Part shown: one piece after another, positions 1 through 8,765 of the stretch
Position numbering within the stretch: position 1 is the stretch's first letter
Layout of the letters: every line of letters begins with the position of its first letter
Source of the DNA: Thiohalocapsa sp.
GTDB lineage: Bacteria; Pseudomonadota; Gammaproteobacteria; Chromatiales; Chromatiaceae
Length of the DNA: 64,000 nucleotides
NCBI GenBank assembly: GCA_028277725.1
Contig: JANQFX010000047.1
Coordinates: forward strand, 97,466-161,465
Reading direction: 5' to 3'
Position numbers and translations under genes: made by a program
Notes under the pieces: generated by a model
The model's database searches: none
What the model saw: the letters and a program-made list of their open reading frames with translations, nothing else
What the model was told of the DNA's origin: nothing

Positions 1-1531
1 CGGCGGCGACCCAAATCCCGAGCAGCGCCGCCCAGATGGGCGCGAACACCAGGGTGTAGGGCAGCATCAGCGCCACCAGGGTGCCGAGGCCCGCGTCCGG
101 CCGATAGCGGCGGATGAAGGCGAGTATGATGATGAGATAGGGGTTGAAGGGCGTGATGCCGTTGGTCACCGAGTCGCCGACGCGGTAGGCCGCCTGGGTC
201 AACTCCGGCGCAATGCCCGCCTGCATGAACATGGGCACGAACACCGGGGCAAAGAGGGCGTACTTGGCGCTGGAGGAGCCGATGAGCAGGTTGCCGGCCA
301 TCACCACGCCGATGAACACCATCATCAGCACAGCGGGTGGCAACGACAGTCCGGCGACCCAGCCGCCGCCCACCACGGCCAGCATCTCGCCCAGTCTTGA
401 GTAACCGAAGCAGGCGATGAACTGTGCCGCAAAGAAGGCCAGCACCAGATAGGGGCCCATGGTGCGCATGGTCTCGCCCATCATGTCCACGGCGTCGCGA
501 TCGCGCTTGATGCTGCCGGCACCGATGCCGTAGGCCAGCCCCGTGCCGAGAAAGACGATGAGCACGATGGGCACCAGGGCCTCCATCCAACGCGGAAAAC
601 GGGCACCCTCCCCCGCCAGCGGCGCACCGGGAATCAGCACTGCCGCGAGCAACAGCAACAACAGGGCGAGGGAGGTCCAACCCGCGAAGCGCAGGCCACG
701 CGCCTCGTCCAGGATCGGTGCGGGGGCGTCGGCGGGCTCAGAGTCCACGACCGTCTCTGCGGCCGTGTCTGGGGTCATCGCTGGGGTCATCTCTGGGCTC
801 ATCTCTGGGGCCGACGGCTTCGGCAGTCGGGGTTCCACCAGTCGCCAGGTCACGATGGCACCCGCTGTCGTCAGCAGCAGCGTCGAGGCGATCATGAACC
901 ACCAATTGGCGCTGATGGCGACCACATAGTCGGGGTCGAAGAGCTGGGCAGCGGCCGTGGACAACCCGGCGAGGAGCGGGTCCAGCCCGGTCAAAACCAG
1001 GTTGGCCGAGAAACCACAGGTGACACCCGCCGTCACCGCCGCGATTCCCACCAGCGGCGAGCGCCCGGCGGCCAGGAAGAGCGCACCGGCCAGCGGTGGC
1101 AACACCACATAGCCCGCATCCAAGGCCAGCGACGAGAGCACGCCGATGAACACCGTCATGGGTATCAGCAGCGGTCCGGGTGCCGCGGCGAGCAGCCGCT
1201 TCAGCAACGCCGGCAGCAACCCGGAGCGCTCCGCAAGACCTATGCCGAGCAGGCCCACCAGCACGAGCCCGAGCGGCGGAAACTCGACGAAGTTTCCGAT
1301 CAGGTTGGACAGCAGCCACCAGGCACCATCGGCATCCAGCAGGCTCACCGGCGTCACGAACTCATCCACCTGGACGCCGTCGCGCTCGATGCGGCGCGTG
1401 ACCTCCCAGCCCAACCAGACCGCCAGTTGGGACAGCAGCATCACCGCCAGCGTACCCACCGCGAACAGCGTCGTGGGGTCGGGCAGCCGGTTGCCGATGC
1501 GCTCGACGGTGTTCAGCCAGCCGCCGCTCAT
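1..1531 (-). CDS. AbgT-family transporter (partial at window edge)
   Basis: Proton-driven inner-membrane transporter family; characterised members move p-aminobenzoyl-glutamate or export sulfonamides. The ATG at 1531 gives 510 codons before the window ends, close to the family's usual full length of about 510, so only the last residues are missing. Reading the minus strand shows alternating hydrophobic segments, the N-terminal GNRLPDPTTLFA segment and the later GSSSAKYALFAPVFVPM and GDSVTNGITPFNPYL segments that mark AbgT proteins. A charged loop near residues 225-265 carries a Pro-Glu-Met-Thr tandem repeat. The start overlaps the stop of the upstream small gene by four bases (ATGA), so the two are probably cotranscribed. 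The substrate cannot be told from sequence. Confidence 0.88.
   Translation of the reverse strand, partial: MSGGWLNTVERIGNRLPDPTTLFAVGTLAVMLLSQLAVWLGWEVTRRIERDGVQVDEFVTPVSLLDADGAWWLLSNLIGNFVEFPPLGLVLVGLLGIGLAERSGLLPALLKRLLAAAPGPLLIPMTVFIGVLSSLALDAGYVVLPPLAGALFLAAGRSPLVGIAAVTAGVTCGFSANLVLTGLDPLLAGLSTAAAQLFDPDYVVAISANWWFMIASTLLLTTAGAIVTWRLVEPRLPKPSAPEMSPEMTPAMTPDTAAETVVDSEPADAPAPILDEARGLRFAGWTSLALLLLLLAAVLIPGAPLAGEGARFPRWMEALVPIVLIVFLGTGLAYGIGAGSIKRDRDAVDMMGETMRTMGPYLVLAFFAAQFIACFGYSRLGEMLAVVGGGWVAGLSLPPAVLMMVFIGVVMAGNLLIGSSSAKYALFAPVFVPMFMQAGIAPELTQAAYRVGDSVTNGITPFNPYLIIILAFIRRYRPDAGLGTLVALMLPYTLVFAPIWAALLGIWVAA
769..816. repeat. 12-bp tandem repeat inside the AbgT gene
   Basis: Four 12-base units of the form CTGGGGTCATCK, the last one degenerate. 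On the coding (minus) strand they encode alternating P-E-M-T/S and P-A-M-T blocks in a hydrophilic loop of the transporter. The period is a multiple of three, so gain or loss of units would stay in frame. Confidence 0.75.
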
Positions 1532-1752
1532 TCGGCTGGATCGCGCTCGTCGCTGCGCGCCTCCGTGCCGAGGATCATCTTGTGTCGCCCGACCTGCTCG
1601 GAGTCGAAGAAGTCCCGCATCGCCAGCGCTGCGATGCGGATGCGCTCCTCCTGGTGCGGATAGGCCGCCACCTGCCGGGCGACCCAGTCATCGAGCGCGC
1701 GCTCCAGCGTCGCAACTGTGAAGACGAAAACACGGTTGTCGAAGTCGGTCAT
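1528..1752 (-). CDS. Unrecognised 74-residue protein
   Basis: Short soluble protein with no signal peptide or membrane segment and no domain I recognise. It is rich in charged residues and probably helical through residues 13-55 (ALDDWVARQVAAYPHQEER and the following AALAMRDFF). Its TGA overlaps the ATG of the AbgT transporter gene by four bases, which argues that it is a real, translationally coupled gene. An accessory or regulatory role for the transporter is only a guess. Confidence 0.5.
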   Translation of the reverse strand: MTDFDNRVFVFTVATLERALDDWVARQVAAYPHQEERIRIAALAMRDFFDSEQVGRHKMILGTEARSDERDPAE

Positions 1753-1777
1753 CGCACGAATCGAGGATTATCAAGGC

Positions 1778-1793
1778 GTTCGGCACGCCGAAC
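1778..1793 (-). terminator. Weak hairpin downstream of miaA
   Basis: Six-base-pair stem (GTTCGG/CCGAAC) with a four-base loop, between the miaA stop and the start of the 74-residue gene on the same strand. On the minus strand it is followed by GCCTTGATAA rather than a run of T, so it is at best a partial terminator. Confidence 0.25.
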
Positions 1794-1892
1794 AGTGCGA
1801 AATCCTAACGTAGGACGGGGCCACGACCAGCAAGACACCGACACCGGTGCACGGCATTCCATCAATCCGAGCCGCGCAGGGCGAGAAGAGGC

Positions 1893-2873
1893 TCAAGCCC
1901 GGGCGTCGATCGCCGCGCGCACCAGATCCAGCGCTTGCCGCTCTGGTTCGGCATCGTCCCAGAGCCAGTGTACGTCGGGCTCCGACCTGAGCCAGGTGTA
2001 CTGGCGCTTGGCCAGCTGGCGCGTAGCGATGATGGAGCGCTGGCGCATGTCCTCGGCACCGACCTCGCCCGCCAGGTGGCTCCACATCTGGCGGTAGCCG
2101 ACGCAGCGCATGGACGGCAGTTCCGGATTCAGGTCCCCGCGGGCCATCAACCCTTGCACCTCGTCGGCGAAGCCCGCGGCCAGCATGGCGTCGAAGCGCC
2201 GCTCGATCCGCCGATGCAGCACCGCCCGCTCCCGCGGAGAGCGGGCGAGCTTCAGCACCGGCAGGGTCAAGGGCTCCGCCCCCGTGCGCCAGAGTTCGGT
2301 CATCGGTCGGCCCGCAACCAGATAGACCTCCAGCGCGCGCTGCACCCGTTGGGGGTCGTTCGGGTGGATGCGCTCGGCCGCCTCCGGGTCCACATCCGCC
2401 AGCCAGCGATGCATGCCGTCGGGGCCGAGTCGTTCGGACCGCTCCATGAGCTCGCCACGCACGCCCGCATCCGCCTCCGGCAGCGGCGCGAGCCCACGCA
2501 GTAGTGCACGGACATAGAGCATGGTGCCGCCGACCAGCAGGGGCAGATGGCCGCGACCGCGGATGTCGTCGATGGCGACCCGTGCATCCTGCACGAATCG
2601 CGCCGCGGAATAGGCCTCCGCGGGGTCACAGATGTCCACCAGGCGATGTGGATAGGCCGCCAGTCGGGCCGCGGAGGGCTTGGCGGTGCCGATGTCCATG
2701 CCGCGATAGACCAGCGCCGAGTCGACGCTGACCAACTCGCAGGGCCGATCCGTCGCCAGGGCGTCCACCAGTTTCAGCGCCAGCTCGGTCTTGCCGGAGG
2801 CGGTGGGCCCCATCAGCAGCAGCACCGGCGGGCCTGGCGACTCCGAGGCACCTGCGTCGGGATAGGGGGACAT
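1893..2873 (-). CDS. miaA: tRNA dimethylallyltransferase MiaA
   Basis: Transfers a dimethylallyl group to N6 of A37 in tRNAs that read codons beginning with U, the first step of ms2i6A synthesis. The protein starts with a short tail and then shows the P-loop GPTASGKT, the substrate-recognition segment DSALVYRGMDIGTAKP, the GGTMLYVRALL segment and the tRNA-contact motif RCVGYRQMW, all in the expected order. I chose the ATG at 2873 (326 residues) because a longer frame would run into the end of mutL. It sits 22 bases after mutL, the usual gammaproteobacterial order, and is probably cotranscribed with it. Confidence 0.96.
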   Translation of the reverse strand: MSPYPDAGASESPGPPVLLLMGPTASGKTELALKLVDALATDRPCELVSVDSALVYRGMDIGTAKPSAARLAAYPHRLVDICDPAEAYSAARFVQDARVAIDDIRGRGHLPLLVGGTMLYVRALLRGLAPLPEADAGVRGELMERSERLGPDGMHRWLADVDPEAAERIHPNDPQRVQRALEVYLVAGRPMTELWRTGAEPLTLPVLKLARSPRERAVLHRRIERRFDAMLAAGFADEVQGLMARGDLNPELPSMRCVGYRQMWSHLAGEVGAEDMRQRSIIATRQLAKRQYTWLRSEPDVHWLWDDAEPERQALDLVRAAIDARA

Positions 2874-2895
2874 CGGGGGTGCGGGCGCAACCACG

Positions 2896-4806
2896 TCAGC
2901 GTCCGCGCAGGAAGAGCGCGTCCAGCTCACGCTGGGTCAGCCGGGTCCAGGTTGGTCGGCCATGATTGCACTGGTCCGCGCGCTCGGTGCGCTCCATATC
3001 GCGCAGCAGCGCATTCATTTCGGCGATGGTCAGGCGGCGATTGGCCCGCACCGCGCCGTGGCAGGCCATGGTGGCCAGCAGGGCGTCCATCTCGGCGGCG
3101 ATGCGCTCGCTCCTGCCGTGTTCGGTCAGGTCCGAGAGCACGTCGCGCAGCAGTTGTTCGGCGTCCGCCCCGCCGAGCATGGCAGGCACCTCCCGAACCA
3201 CTAGCTGCATCTCGCCGAGTCGGTCCACCACCAGACCCAGTTGGGCGAGCAGTTCCGCGCTCGCCTCCGCCAAGTCCGCCTCGGCACGACTCACGTGCAC
3301 CGACGCCGGCATCAACAGAGGCTGGCGCACCAGGTCGGCACCGTGCACCGCCTGCTTCAGCCGTTCGTAGCCGATGCGCTCGTGGGCCGCATGCATGTCG
3401 ACGATGATCAGGCCCTCCGGTGTCTCCGATAGGATGTAGATGCCGTTGAGCTGGCCGATGGCGAAGCCGAGGGGGGGCACGGCATCGGTCTCGGCATCGG
3501 GCCCTAGCTGCGGCGCAGGTAGCGCGTCGTCGGGCGCCGACGTCGGGGGCCGTTGGAAGTCGAGGCTGGCCGCATAACTCCCGAGGGACTCCGCGACGCC
3601 CAACGGCAGGCCGCGTACCACGGGCCGCGGCGCTGCTCCTGCGGGCCCACCAGCCCCGCGCGCGGTACTCCGGCTCACCTGGTGCCCGCCGTTGCCGGCA
3701 GCAGCCGCCGATGGCACCTCCTGCGATGCGGCGGACGCCCCATCCGAGCGCGCCTCCGCCGCCGGGGCCTGAACCAGCGTCGCGGCTCCGGCGGCCAGGG
3801 CAGCGCGTCCCCCCGCAGATAGCCGCCGATGCAGGGCTCGAAAGATGAAGTCGTGCACCTGGCGGGACTCGCGGAAGCGGACCTCATGCTTCGCCGGATG
3901 GACGTTGACGTCCACCTGGCGCGGCGGCAGCTCGCAGAACAGCAGAAAGGCCGGTTGCCGGCCGTGGTGCAGCAGGTCGCGGTAGGCCTGGCGCACCGCG
4001 TGAGTGATGACCTTGTCCCGCACCACGCGCCCGTTGACGTAGAAGTACTGCATGTCGCCCTGGCCGCGGGCGAACGCCGGGCTCGCCACCAACCCAAAGA
4101 GGCGCAGCCCCACCGCACCCTCGTCCACGGGCAAGGCGTGGGCGAGGAACTGCTCACCCAGCAGTCGCCGCAGACGCTCCGGGGCGAGGGGCGAATCCGC
4201 CTGGGCCAGATCGAGGGAGACGCGGCCGTTATGACTCAGGCGCACCGACACCTCGGCGTGGGCCAGGGCGAAACGGGTCAGCAGCTGGTCGACGTGGCCG
4301 AGTTCCGTCTTGTCGGTGCGCAGGAACTTGCGCCGGGCCGGTACGTTGTAGAAGAGGTCCCGCACCTCAACGCTGGTGCCGATTGCCATGGGCGCCGGGC
4401 ACGGGTCATCGTGGCGCTCGCTGCCATCGCCCTGCAGGCGCCAACCATGGCTGTCGTCCGATCGACGCGAGCTGATGGAAAAGCGCGACACCGAGGCGAT
4501 GCTGGGCAGCGCCTCACCACGAAAGCCGAGGGTCGAGACCGCCTCCAGGTCCGATGAGCAGCCGATCTTGCTGGTTGCGTGCCGGGACAGGGCCAGCGAG
4601 AGGTCGTCGCGGTCGATGCCCGCGCCGTCGTCCGTGACACGGATCAGCTTCGCGCCCCCTTGCTCAAGGTCGATGCGCAGGGAGCCTGCCCCGGCATCGA
4701 GGCTGTTCTCGACGAGTTCCTTGACCACGGAGGCCGGGCGTTCGATGACCTCGCCGGCGGCGATCTGGTTGATCAACTGCGGGGGTAGGATGCGGATGCT
4801 GGACAT
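2896..4806 (-). CDS. mutL: DNA mismatch repair protein MutL, endonuclease-motif type
   Basis: Links mismatch recognition by MutS to strand incision. The N-terminal GHKL ATPase shows NSLDAGA, DDGAGI, ATSKI and GFRGEALPSIASVS; the middle is low-complexity linker; the C-terminal dimerisation domain contains DMHAAHERIGYE, which fits the DQHA(X)2E(X)4E metal-binding motif of MutL proteins that nick DNA themselves, plus ACHGAVRA and QCNHGRPT. E. coli MutL lacks these and relies on MutH. The ATG at 4806 gives MSSIRILPPQLINQIAAGEV, the family N-terminus; a longer frame would add 12 atypical residues. 636 residues, normal length. Lies between amiC and miaA. Confidence 0.96.
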   Translation of the reverse strand: MSSIRILPPQLINQIAAGEVIERPASVVKELVENSLDAGAGSLRIDLEQGGAKLIRVTDDGAGIDRDDLSLALSRHATSKIGCSSDLEAVSTLGFRGEALPSIASVSRFSISSRRSDDSHGWRLQGDGSERHDDPCPAPMAIGTSVEVRDLFYNVPARRKFLRTDKTELGHVDQLLTRFALAHAEVSVRLSHNGRVSLDLAQADSPLAPERLRRLLGEQFLAHALPVDEGAVGLRLFGLVASPAFARGQGDMQYFYVNGRVVRDKVITHAVRQAYRDLLHHGRQPAFLLFCELPPRQVDVNVHPAKHEVRFRESRQVHDFIFRALHRRLSAGGRAALAAGAATLVQAPAAEARSDGASAASQEVPSAAAAGNGGHQVSRSTARGAGGPAGAAPRPVVRGLPLGVAESLGSYAASLDFQRPPTSAPDDALPAPQLGPDAETDAVPPLGFAIGQLNGIYILSETPEGLIIVDMHAAHERIGYERLKQAVHGADLVRQPLLMPASVHVSRAEADLAEASAELLAQLGLVVDRLGEMQLVVREVPAMLGGADAEQLLRDVLSDLTEHGRSERIAAEMDALLATMACHGAVRANRRLTIAEMNALLRDMERTERADQCNHGRPTWTRLTQRELDALFLRGR

Positions 4807-4963
4807 CGCGCGGATGGAAGCAGAAGCGGGGCCGGACCGCAAGGGGCGCCCTCCGCACCCTTGCTCACCTCGGCGTCCTAAAGGATTGGCGGGACCGGTG
4901 CGAGCTCCCGACCCGCAAGCGAGGCCAGCCCCAAACCGACCCGAGCAGAGGCGACGGGGGCGG

Positions 4964-6418
4964 CTACCCGTCCGGCCCGGCCTCAGCCGTTGAAGCCGCG
5001 GGTTTGGCGAAGGGCGCGAGCATCAGGCCGGCCTCCGCAAAGCTCACGCCAGACAGCGGCACGTCGTATCGGCGAGCGACCTCGGCGAAGCTCAGCCCGC
5101 CCTCCGCCGGCAATGCCCCGAGGCCGTCGTCACCTCGACCGCCCTGGTCACGGGCGAAGCGGGTCCCGGGTGGCGGATAGTCCCGGAAGTAGTTGACGAT
5201 GCCTTCGACCAGGTGGTCGGCGAGCTTGTTCTGGTAGCTCGAACTGCGCAGGCGCTTTTCTTCGTCGGGATTGGAGATGAACGCCGTCTCCACCAGCATG
5301 GACGGGATATCCGGCGACTTGAGCACGGCGAATCCCGCCTTCTGGACCCGGACCTGGTGCACGTCGCCGATGGCGCGCAGCTTCGACAGCACCCGCTCCG
5401 CCGCGATGCTGCTGTGCTCGATGGTGGCGTTCTGGGTCATGTCCAGCAGCACGCCGGCGAGGACTTCGTCGTTCTCCTGCGAGAGTTTGACGCCGCCAAT
5501 CAGATCGGCCCGGTTCTCGCGCTCCGCCAGCCAGCGTGCCGCCTCGCTGCTCGCACCGCCGTTGGACAGGGTGTAGACGGATGAGCCGCGCACCCGCCGA
5601 TCCTTGAAGGCATCGGCATGGATGGACACGAACAGGTCGGCCTGGTGCTGCCGCGCCTTCTCAATACGCTTGCGCAGCGCGATGAAGTAGTCGCCGTCGC
5701 GGATCAGTACGGCCCGCATGCCGCGCTGCCGGTTGATCCGGTCCGCGAGCTTGCGCGAGATCGCGAGCGTCACGTCCTTCTCCCTTGTACCCGCAGCGCC
5801 GATGGCGCCGGGGTCCTCGCCGCCGTGGCCCGCATCGACGGCGACGATAACATCGCGCTGGCGGGTGCCCTTGGGCTGGATGGATAGGTGCTGCGTGATG
5901 GACGCGTTCTCCAGCCGTTGGGTGCGGCTCAGGCTGGTCGTCACCGGTGCCGCGCCGTTGGCCTTGGCCACCGCGGCCTGCATCTGGGCTATGTCGGTCC
6001 TGGTGCCGTTCCTGGGAGAGACGTCGATGACCAACCGGTGGCCGTAGGTGCTATTGGGTTCCAGTTGGAAGCTCTTTGCACGCACGGCCTGTTTGAGATC
6101 GACGACCACACGCAGGTCGGTGCCGCCGCGCACACCACTGCGCAGTTTGGATACCAATGGATCGTCGTCGTCCGGCTCGGGTAGCGTGCCCTTCAGAAGT
6201 GCGCCGGACAGGTCGACGACCAGCCGATGCGGGTTGTCGAGGGAAAAGACCTTGTGACGAACGGGTCCCGCGGTGTCGAGGACGATCCGCGTGTGATCCG
6301 GGGCGTCCCAGATGCGTGCACCATTGACCGCGACCTGCGTTGCGTTGGCGCCTGAGGTCGTGAAGGCGCCCGCCGCGAGCAGCAGCAGGCAGAGCAGACT
6401 TATGCGTGCGGTCTTCAT
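4964..6418 (-). CDS. amiC: N-acetylmuramoyl-L-alanine amidase (AmiC/AmiB type)
   Basis: Periplasmic zinc amidase that cuts the peptide from N-acetylmuramic acid during daughter-cell separation. The protein has a signal peptide (residues 1-26), an AMIN domain (about 30-130) that binds peptidoglycan, and an Amidase_3 domain (about 190-425) with the zinc-site segments DAGHGGEDPGA, SIHADAF and the catalytic VETAFISNPDEE. The C-terminal 50 residues look like a worn LysM domain (SFAEVARRYDVPL) without the rest of the fold. The start at 6418 has a good ribosome site (GGAGAGGGA) eight to ten bases upstream and opens directly into the signal peptide. It occupies the amiB position between tsaE and mutL. 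Confidence 0.94.
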   Translation of the reverse strand: MKTARISLLCLLLLAAGAFTTSGANATQVAVNGARIWDAPDHTRIVLDTAGPVRHKVFSLDNPHRLVVDLSGALLKGTLPEPDDDDPLVSKLRSGVRGGTDLRVVVDLKQAVRAKSFQLEPNSTYGHRLVIDVSPRNGTRTDIAQMQAAVAKANGAAPVTTSLSRTQRLENASITQHLSIQPKGTRQRDVIVAVDAGHGGEDPGAIGAAGTREKDVTLAISRKLADRINRQRGMRAVLIRDGDYFIALRKRIEKARQHQADLFVSIHADAFKDRRVRGSSVYTLSNGGASSEAARWLAERENRADLIGGVKLSQENDEVLAGVLLDMTQNATIEHSSIAAERVLSKLRAIGDVHQVRVQKAGFAVLKSPDIPSMLVETAFISNPDEEKRLRSSSYQNKLADHLVEGIVNYFRDYPPPGTRFARDQGGRGDDGLGALPAEGGLSFAEVARRYDVPLSGVSFAEAGLMLAPFAKPAASTAEAGPDG

Positions 6419-6465
6419 GCCGAAGTCCCTCTCCGAGTCTTCGCGCAACCAATATCGTTGCTCTG

Positions 6466-6495
6466 AAGATAGCAGAGTACCCGGGAATTTTCCAA
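6466..6495 (-). promoter_or_regulatory. Putative sigma-70 promoter for amiC
   Basis: On the minus strand TTGGAA (6495-6490) is followed after 18 bases by TATCTT (6471-6466), each matching four of six consensus bases. The stretch between tsaE and amiC (about 170 bases) is clearly richer in A and T than its surroundings. An overlapping TTGATA/TACTCT pair is an alternative. Confidence 0.3.
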
Positions 6496-6589
6496 TATCA
6501 AACCGTCTGTTGCGTACATTTCCTAAGGCAGATTAACGCTTTATGTCGCCGAAACCAGACCGTTGCACTCAAGCAACAGGCAGCCGTTT

Positions 6590-7099
6590 TCAGATGCCCG
6601 CCCCAGCGCCGAGCAGTGTGTCAGACGGCGTCTCGGGTAACTTCGTTGTCAGGGCATCCCGCCAGGCCGGCGCGGGCTCGAACCGCAGCCGGCGCCCTCG
6701 GCCGCGGACCTCGATACGGATGTCGAGATCCGGCGCCGGCAGCACGCCGAGCCCCCGTTCCGGCCATTCCACCAGCAGCAGACTCGCACCGTCGAACAGG
6801 TCGCGAATGCCGAGATACTCCAGCTCTTCCGGGTCTGCGAGGCGATAGAGATCCAGGTGGTGCACCCGGGTCGAGTCGGTCTCGTAGGTCTCTATCAGCG
6901 TGTAGGTGGGGCTGCGGACCGGTCCGGCGTGTCCCAGGGCGCGCAGGAAGCCCCGCACCAGGGTCGTCTTGCCCGCACCCAGATCGCCGTGGAGGCAGAC
7001 CAACCCGCCGACACCACGCAGCAGATCGGCGAGCGTAGCGCCCCAGGCGAGCTGGGCCGCCTCGTCGGCGGCGTCTCGGATCGTCGTATCCCCCGTCAT
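6590..7099 (-). CDS. tsaE: tRNA threonylcarbamoyladenosine synthesis ATPase TsaE
   Basis: P-loop ATPase that works with TsaB and TsaD in making t6A37 on ANN-decoding tRNAs. Walker A is GDLGAGKTTLVRG, followed by the family segments GPVRSPTYTLIETYE and HHLDLYRLADPEELEYLGIRD (shown here in part) and LLLVEWPERG. The first in-frame start would add five residues; the ATG at 7099 (169 residues) gives the usual length. It lies 35 bases downstream of nnr, matching the yjeF-yjeE-amiB order of other gammaproteobacteria. Confidence 0.95.
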   Translation of the reverse strand: MTGDTTIRDAADEAAQLAWGATLADLLRGVGGLVCLHGDLGAGKTTLVRGFLRALGHAGPVRSPTYTLIETYETDSTRVHHLDLYRLADPEELEYLGIRDLFDGASLLLVEWPERGLGVLPAPDLDIRIEVRGRGRRLRFEPAPAWRDALTTKLPETPSDTLLGAGAGI

Positions 7100-7134
7100 C
7101 GCATTGCACCCCAATGTATTGCGGCCGGTCGTCT

Positions 7135-8670
7135 CTAAGCGGGCGCTTGGCCGAACAGCCGCGGTAGCATCGCTGCCAGGTCGCCGGCGAGCAGGCCCCG
7201 ATCCGCACCCGCCGCGGCCAGGTCACCGGCCGCCGCGTGCAGGCAAACGCCGGCGCTGGCGGCCTGATCCAGATCCAAACCCGCACCCTGCCCCCCTAAG
7301 GCACCCTGGGCGAGCAGCGCCGCGATGATGCCCGTGAGCGCATCGCCCATGCCGGCGCCGGCCATGGCCGGGTTGCCGTCGCTGCAGACGGCGGGCGGAC
7401 GCTGCCCAGGCCCCGCGACGATGGTCCCCACACCCTTGAGCACCACCGCGCCGCCGTAGCGGCGTTGGATCTCGGCCGCCGCTGCGAAGCGATCTCGCTC
7501 GACATCGGCGATGGCGCAACCGAGCAGGCGGGCCGCCTCGCCGGGGTGCGGCGTCAGCACCCAGTGATCCGCGCGTCGAGGCGACGCGGCGAGCAGGTTC
7601 AGCGCGTCCGCGTCTACCACCATGGGTCGGCCGAGGGCCAGCGCCGCCTGAAACAGGGCGGAGCCCCAATCGCCCTGCCCCAGCCCGGGCCCGATGGCGA
7701 CGACCGTGGCGCGGGCCGCGGCCGCTTCGAGCGCAACGACACCCGGCACGGCCGCGACCATCAGCTCCGGCCGCGTCAGGTTCAGCAGCGCGGCGTGCTC
7801 CGGATGGGTCGCCACCGTCACCAGCCCGGCGCCCGAGCGCAGCGCCGCCTCGCCGGCGATGCGCGGCGCGCCGGACATGCCAGGGGCACCGCCGACGACG
7901 AGCACGTGCCCGGCCATGCCCTTGTGGGCGTCGGCCGGGCGCGGAGGCAGCAGTTCCCGCTCCTTGCGCCAGTCGATACGTCGGGCCGACAGCACCTCGG
8001 TGGCGTAGATCGCGGGCGGCACGTCGAGCCCGTCGAACCGGACCTCGCCGGTGAACGCCGGTCCGCGCCCGGTGAAGAGCCCGCGCTTGAGCCCGATGAA
8101 GCTCATCGTCAGGTCTGCTCGAACGCCGTGGCCGTGTACTCGGCCGGTATCGGCGTCGAGGCCCGAGGGGATATCCAGCGCCAAGACCGGTGCGCGGCAG
8201 GCGTTCACGGCGTCGATCGCCTCCGCATAGCGCCCCTCGACGGGTCGCGACAGGCCGGTGCCGAACAGGCCATCGACGATCAGATCCACATCCCCCGGCA
8301 GTGATCGATAGGGCGCGGCGCGACCGCCCGCGGCGGCGAACTCCTCGGCCGCCGCCGCGCTCTCGGGCGAGAGTCGCTCGTGATCGCCCAGGGTCAGCAG
8401 GCGGACGGCGCAACCCGATTTCAGTGCCTCGGCGGCGACGACATAGCCATCACCGCCGTTGTTGCCGGCGCCGCTGAGCACAAGGACGCGCCGCGCATCG
8501 GGCCAGCGCTCGCGCAGGTGCCGCCAGGCGCCCCGACCCGCGCGGCACATCAGCTCCGCGGCGGGAATGCCGTGGCGCTCGATGGCGCAGCGGTCCAGCG
8601 CGCGCACCTGGGCCGCGGTGTAGAGTGCGTAGGGCAAGACCCCCGATACACTGGGTTTTCGTGCTTGCAT
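7135..8670 (-). CDS. nnr: Bifunctional NAD(P)H-hydrate epimerase/dehydratase
   Basis: Repairs hydrated NADH and NADPH. The N-terminal YjeF_N epimerase domain (about 1-215) has GAGNNGGDGYVVA and the later GLFGTGLSRPVEG and DIPSGLDADTG segments; the C-terminal ADP-dependent dehydratase domain (about 235-500) has GHVLVVGGAPGMSGA, LTPHPGEAARLLG, KGVGTIVA and the catalytic GNPAMAGAGMGDALTGI. 511 residues is the usual fused length. Divergent from queG (95 bases between starts) and first gene of the nnr-tsaE-amiC-mutL-miaA series. Confidence 0.96.
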   Translation of the reverse strand: MQARKPSVSGVLPYALYTAAQVRALDRCAIERHGIPAAELMCRAGRGAWRHLRERWPDARRVLVLSGAGNNGGDGYVVAAEALKSGCAVRLLTLGDHERLSPESAAAAEEFAAAGGRAAPYRSLPGDVDLIVDGLFGTGLSRPVEGRYAEAIDAVNACRAPVLALDIPSGLDADTGRVHGHGVRADLTMSFIGLKRGLFTGRGPAFTGEVRFDGLDVPPAIYATEVLSARRIDWRKERELLPPRPADAHKGMAGHVLVVGGAPGMSGAPRIAGEAALRSGAGLVTVATHPEHAALLNLTRPELMVAAVPGVVALEAAAARATVVAIGPGLGQGDWGSALFQAALALGRPMVVDADALNLLAASPRRADHWVLTPHPGEAARLLGCAIADVERDRFAAAAEIQRRYGGAVVLKGVGTIVAGPGQRPPAVCSDGNPAMAGAGMGDALTGIIAALLAQGALGGQGAGLDLDQAASAGVCLHAAAGDLAAAGADRGLLAGDLAAMLPRLFGQAPA

Positions 8671-8765
8671 GAATCGTTGCAGAGTAAGGGAAACCGCCTA
8701 ACGGGGCGCGCCGGCCTGTCCGCCGAGCGCCCCACCCGCCCAACCATGGATCCGCCTGAACGTTC

